Shown here: positions 61,112 to 64,000 of the stretch, in pieces
How positions within the stretch are numbered: the stretch's first letter is position 1
Layout of the letters: the number at the start of each line of letters is the position of its first letter
Assembly: GCF_035984415.1 (NCBI RefSeq)
Contig: NZ_CP130720.1
Location: forward strand, 3,782,001-3,846,000
DNA from: Streptomyces sp. NBC_01296
GTDB taxonomy: Bacteria; Actinomycetota; Actinomycetes; Streptomycetales; Streptomycetaceae
Length of the DNA: 64,000 nt
Direction of reading: 5' to 3'
The notes under the pieces: generated by a model
Databases searched by the model: none
What the model was told of the DNA's origin: nothing
The model's input: the letters and a program-made list of their open reading frames with translations, nothing else
Translations under genes and position numbers: made by a program

Positions 61112-61600
61112 ATGGCCGACTCCAGTTTCGACATCGTCTCGAAGGTCGAGCGGCAGGAGGTCGACAACGCCCTCAACCAGGCCGCCAAGGAACTCTCGCA
61201 GCGCTACGACTTCAAGGGCACCGGCGCCACCATCGCCTGGTCCGGCGAGAAGATCCTCATGGAGGCGAACTCCGAGGAGCGCGTCAAGGCCGTCCTGGAC
61301 GTGTTCGAGACCAAGCTGGTCAAGCGCGGGATCTCGCTGAAGGCGCTCGACGCCGGCGAGCCGCAGCTGTCCGGCAAGGAGTACAAGATCTTCGCCTCCA
61401 TCGAGGAGGGCATCTCCCAGGAGAACGCCAAGAAGGTCGCGAAGATCATCCGGGACGAGGGTCCCAAGGGCGTCAAGGCCCAGGTGCAGGGCGAGGAGCT
61501 GCGTGTCAGCTCCAAGAGCCGTGACGACCTGCAGGCCATCCAGGCGCTGCTCAAGGGCAAGGACCTGGACTTCGCGATCCAGTTCGTGAACTACCGCTGA
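61112..61600 (+). CDS. YajQ-family nucleotide-binding protein
   Basis: The 162-residue product starts [20 protein letters not shown] and matches YajQ from end to end: [51 protein letters not shown]-type [20 protein letters not shown], and IQFVNYR. YajQ binds nucleotides (cyclic di-GMP in some species). AAGGAG lies 10 nt before the ATG at 61112. A 16-bp terminator follows. Confidence 0.95.
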   Translation: MADSSFDIVSKVERQEVDNALNQAAKELSQRYDFKGTGATIAWSGEKILMEANSEERVKAVLDVFETKLVKRGISLKALDAGEPQLSGKEYKIFASIEEGISQENAKKVAKIIRDEGPKGVKAQVQGEELRVSSKSRDDLQAIQALLKGKDLDFAIQFVNYR

Positions 61601-61624
61601 CCGCGGTTCCCCACCTGCCGCCCG

Positions 61625-61659
61625 GCGGCCCGGCGGTCCTACCAGGACCGCCGGGCCGC
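61625..61659 (+). terminator. Terminator after the YajQ gene
   Basis: Perfect 16-bp stem: CGGCCCGGCGGTCCT (61626-61640) with AGGACCGCCGGGCCG (61644-61658), plus one closing pair, 3-nt loop, 24 nt after the stop. Confidence 0.8.
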
Positions 61660-61802
61660 GGCCGTTTCCGGGGGCGTGCGGTTCACGTGCCCGGCGTGCG
61701 CGGCGCATGCGCCCCAACGGCCCCCGATGGGCACTTGGGAAGCCCTGCGCGCGCCCACCACTCTGGTGGCAATCATCACCGCGGGACAGGGGAGGTTCTC
61801 GG

Positions 61803-63230
61803 ATGTCTGGAGTCGACACGTTTCGCGAAGACTTCGGGGCGTCCGTCGTCGTGGCGCTCGTCGCGCTGCCTCTCTGCGTCGGCGTGGCCGTCGCCTCCGG
61901 TGTGCCGGCCGAGCTGGGGATCGTCACCGGGGTGGTGGGCGGGCTGGTCACCGGGTGGTTCCCGGGGAGTTCGCTCCAGGTGAGCGGGCCGGCCGCCGGG
62001 CTCACCGTGCTCGTCTACGAGGCGGTGCACACGCACGGTGCCCGCGCGCTCGGGGTCCTGGTGCTGGCCGCCGGGTTGCTGCAGCTGTGCATGGGGGCGC
62101 TGCGGCTCGGGCGGTGGTTCCGGGCGATCTCCGTCGCCGTCGTGCACGGGATGCTGGCCGGGATCGGGCTCGTGCTGATCGCCGGGCAGCTGTACGCCCT
62201 GGGCGGCGTGCAGGCCCCCGGCGGAACCCTGGAGAAGCTGGCCGCGGTGCCGGGGCTCGCCGGGCAGGCCGACTGGTCCGCCGTGGCGCTCGGGGCCGGG
62301 ACCATCGCCGTCCTGGCGGCCTGGCGCCGGATGCCTGCCCGGCTGCGGCTCGTACCGGGCGCGCTCGTCGGGGTGGCGGCCGCCACCGCCGTGTCGATGC
62401 TGCTGCAGCTGCCCGTCGAGAAGGTGACGGTGACCGGGGTCCTGGACGCCGTGGCCCCGCCCGGCTGGGGGGACTTCGGGCTGCTGGCCTCCGTCGGGGC
62501 CCTCGGAACCGTGATCGCCCTGGCGCTGATCGCCTCCGCCGAGACCCTGTTCAGCGCGGCCGCCGTGGACCGGATGCACGACGGGACCCGGACCCACTAC
62601 GACCGGGAGCTCATGGCCCAGGGCGTCGGCAACACCGTCTGCGGGCTGCTCGGGGCGCTGCCGATGACCGCCGTGATCGTGCGCAGCGCCGCCAACGTGG
62701 AAGCGGGGGCCCGCACCCGGGCGTCCCGGGTCCTGCACGGCGGCTGGCTGCTGCTGTTCGCCGTCGCGGTCCCCCAACTGCTGGAAGTGGTGCCGCTCGC
62801 CGCGCTGGCCGGGGTGCTGCTGCACGCCGGATGGAAACTGCTGCCGGCCCGGGCCGTCGCCGGGCTGTGGAAGACGCACCGGGGCGAGGCGGTGGTGCTG
62901 GTGGCGACGGCCTCCGCGATCGTGGCGACCAACCTCTTCGAGGGGGTGCTGGTCGGGCTGGGGCTGGCCGTGGTCAAGGCGGCCTGGGAGACCTCCCAGG
63001 TGCAGATCGAGGAGGTGTGGGAGGGCGGGGAGCTCCGCGTCCAGGTCATGGGGAGCGCCAGTTTCCTGCGGCTGCCGAAGCTGCTCGATGCGCTGGACGC
63101 GCTGCCGGCCGGCCAGCCCGTACGCCTCGACCTCAGCGGGCTGCGCCACCTCGATCACGCCTGCCTGACCGCCCTCCACGGGTGGGAGCAGAACCGGACG
63201 CCACTGACCGGCCGGGAAGGCGTCATCTAG
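61803..63230 (+). CDS. SulP-family anion transporter with short STAS domain
   Basis: The 475-residue product starts MSGVDTFREDFGASVVVALV. It has about 10-12 helices and SulP motifs VALPLCVGVAVASGVPAELG, GLVTGWFPGSSLQVSGPAAG and AETLFSAAAVDRMHDG. The family carries sulfate, bicarbonate or other anions. The C-terminal STAS-like segment (VQVMGSASFLRLPKLLDALD to DHACLTALHGWE) is about 65 residues, shorter than the usual 100 or more. GGGGAGG lies 7 nt before the ATG at 61803. The next gene, an APC permease, begins 18 nt downstream. Confidence 0.9.
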   Translation: MSGVDTFREDFGASVVVALVALPLCVGVAVASGVPAELGIVTGVVGGLVTGWFPGSSLQVSGPAAGLTVLVYEAVHTHGARALGVLVLAAGLLQLCMGALRLGRWFRAISVAVVHGMLAGIGLVLIAGQLYALGGVQAPGGTLEKLAAVPGLAGQADWSAVALGAGTIAVLAAWRRMPARLRLVPGALVGVAAATAVSMLLQLPVEKVTVTGVLDAVAPPGWGDFGLLASVGALGTVIALALIASAETLFSAAAVDRMHDGTRTHYDRELMAQGVGNTVCGLLGALPMTAVIVRSAANVEAGARTRASRVLHGGWLLLFAVAVPQLLEVVPLAALAGVLLHAGWKLLPARAVAGLWKTHRGEAVVLVATASAIVATNLFEGVLVGLGLAVVKAAWETSQVQIEEVWEGGELRVQVMGSASFLRLPKLLDALDALPAGQPVRLDLSGLRHLDHACLTALHGWEQNRTPLTGREGVI

Positions 63231-63236
63231 GGCGGT

Positions 63237-63242
63237 TACCCT
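63237..63242 (+). promoter_or_regulatory. Putative -10 box of the APC permease (leaderless)
   Basis: TACCCT lies 6 nt before the GTG at 63249. It begins 6 nt after the SulP stop. No ribosome site is present, so either a leaderless transcript or coupling with the SulP gene is possible. Confidence 0.4.
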
Positions 63243-63248
63243 CCGCCC

Positions 63249-64000
63249 GTGGACAACGAGTTGAAGCGCACGCTGGGAGTCTTCGACGCCGTGGTCGTCG
63301 GGCTCGGGGCGATGGTCGGGGCCGGGATCTTCGCCGCGCTCGCCCCGGCGGCAGGCGCGGCGGGCCCTGCGGGCGGAGCGCTGCTCGCCGCCCTCGCGGT
63401 GGCGGCCTTGATCGCCTACTGCAACGCGCACTCCTCGGCGCGGCTGGCCGCCCGGTATCCGGCCTCCGGCGGGACCTACGTGTACGGGCGGGAACGGCTC
63501 GGCCCGTTCTGGGGATATCTGGCCGGTTGGGGCTTCGTGGTCGGCAAGACCGCCTCGTGTGCGGCGATGGCGCTCACCGTGGGGGCGTACGTGTGGCCCG
63601 GGCAGCAGCATGCCGTGGCCGTCGCAGCGGTGGTGGCGCTGACCGGCGCGAGCTACGGAGGCGTGCAGAAGTCCGCCCGGATCGCGCGGGTCATCGTGGC
63701 GGCGGTACTGGCCGTGCTGGCCGGGGTCGTGGTGGTGTGCCTGACCTCGGGCGCGGCCGACGCGGGACGGCTCGGCGGCCTCGCCGGAGGCGGCGTCGGC
63801 GGCCTGCTCCAGGCGGCCGGCCTGCTGTTCTTCGCCTTCGCGGGATACGCCCGGATCACCACCCTGGGCGAGGAGGTGCGTGATCCGGAGCGCACGATCC
63901 CGCGGGCGGTGCCCCTCGCCCTGGGGATCGCCCTGCTCGTGTACGCCGCGGTGGCGGTGGCGGCGCTGGCGGTGCTGGGCGCCGACGCCCTGGCGGTTTC
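63249..64000 (+). CDS. APC-family amino-acid permease, 3' end cut by window edge
   Basis: Reading from the GTG at 63249 gives 250 residues: (V)DNELKRTLGVFDAVVVGLGA, MVGAGIFAALAPAAGAAGPA, RYPASGGTYVYGRERLGPFW and FFAFAGYARITTLGEEVRDP, RTIPRAVPLALG. These are APC superfamily motifs, closest to the CAT/YfnA-like permeases. The consensus unwound helix 1 is present. The C-terminal part lies beyond the window. The substrate is an unspecified amino acid. Confidence 0.9.
   Translation, partial: MDNELKRTLGVFDAVVVGLGAMVGAGIFAALAPAAGAAGPAGGALLAALAVAALIAYCNAHSSARLAARYPASGGTYVYGRERLGPFWGYLAGWGFVVGKTASCAAMALTVGAYVWPGQQHAVAVAAVVALTGASYGGVQKSARIARVIVAAVLAVLAGVVVVCLTSGAADAGRLGGLAGGGVGGLLQAAGLLFFAFAGYARITTLGEEVRDPERTIPRAVPLALGIALLVYAAVAVAALAVLGADALAV

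Noticed and set aside
61676-63883. A 735-codon frame across the SulP and permease genes
   Set aside because: It overlaps both genes in another frame, is Arg/Gly rich and lacks motifs.

Overview
The window is chromosomal DNA from a high-GC actinomycete, almost certainly a Streptomyces or close relative. The signs are third-position GC bias, many GTG and TTG starts, TANNNT boxes set 6-7 nt before start codons, an acidic N-terminal extension on NusG, a mycothiol-type MDMPI protein, and the gene order of the ribosomal/RNA-polymerase region. No phage, transposase, CRISPR array, rRNA gene or plasmid function was found.

Layout. Positions 1-16721 (minus strand) hold the S10-spc-alpha supercluster, rpsJ to rplQ, then truA, which is cut by the window edge. 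It lacks rpsD and has stem-loops at each classical operon boundary. Positions 17234-28756 hold a cell-envelope cassette between the S10 and str operons: a one-pass membrane protein, a secreted peptidoglycan amidase with a broken 3' end, an AftA-like GT-C membrane protein, two family-2 glycosyltransferases, a DUF2304 protein, a MOP-type flippase and the four dTDP-L-rhamnose genes (rmlB and rmlD divergent from rmlA and rmlC). Positions 28944-33302 are the str operon (rpsL, rpsG, fusA, tuf). A divergent YfhO-like membrane protein (33745-36207) follows. Positions 36341-48692 hold rpoC, rpoB, rplL, rplJ, rplA, rplK, nusG, secE and tRNA-Trp, all on the minus strand.

From 48885 onward the genes are housekeeping or accessory: an aspartate-type aminotransferase, adenosine deaminase, murB with a small unknown partner, a TetR/MFS-exporter/small-protein module with two matching operators, a pair of MaoC-type dehydratases beside rpmG, tRNA-Met, tRNA-Thr, a cytosine-deaminase-like amidohydrolase that has lost catalytic residues, an SDR, a DUF3574 protein, an MDMPI-domain protein, tRNA-Tyr, a YajQ protein, a SulP transporter and a truncated APC permease.

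How the parts fit. Most of the window makes ribosomes, translation factors, RNA polymerase and the Sec translocon. The inserted cassette looks like a dedicated pathway for a rhamnose-containing, polyprenyl-linked surface glycan: nucleotide sugar, then lipid-linked sugar (GT2 plus DUF2304), flippase, and GT-C transfer outside the membrane. The most notable unexplained signal is a 25-nt element, 24/25 identical and containing a CCGACC-loop-GGTCGG stem, in the leaders of both rpsJ and rpsL.
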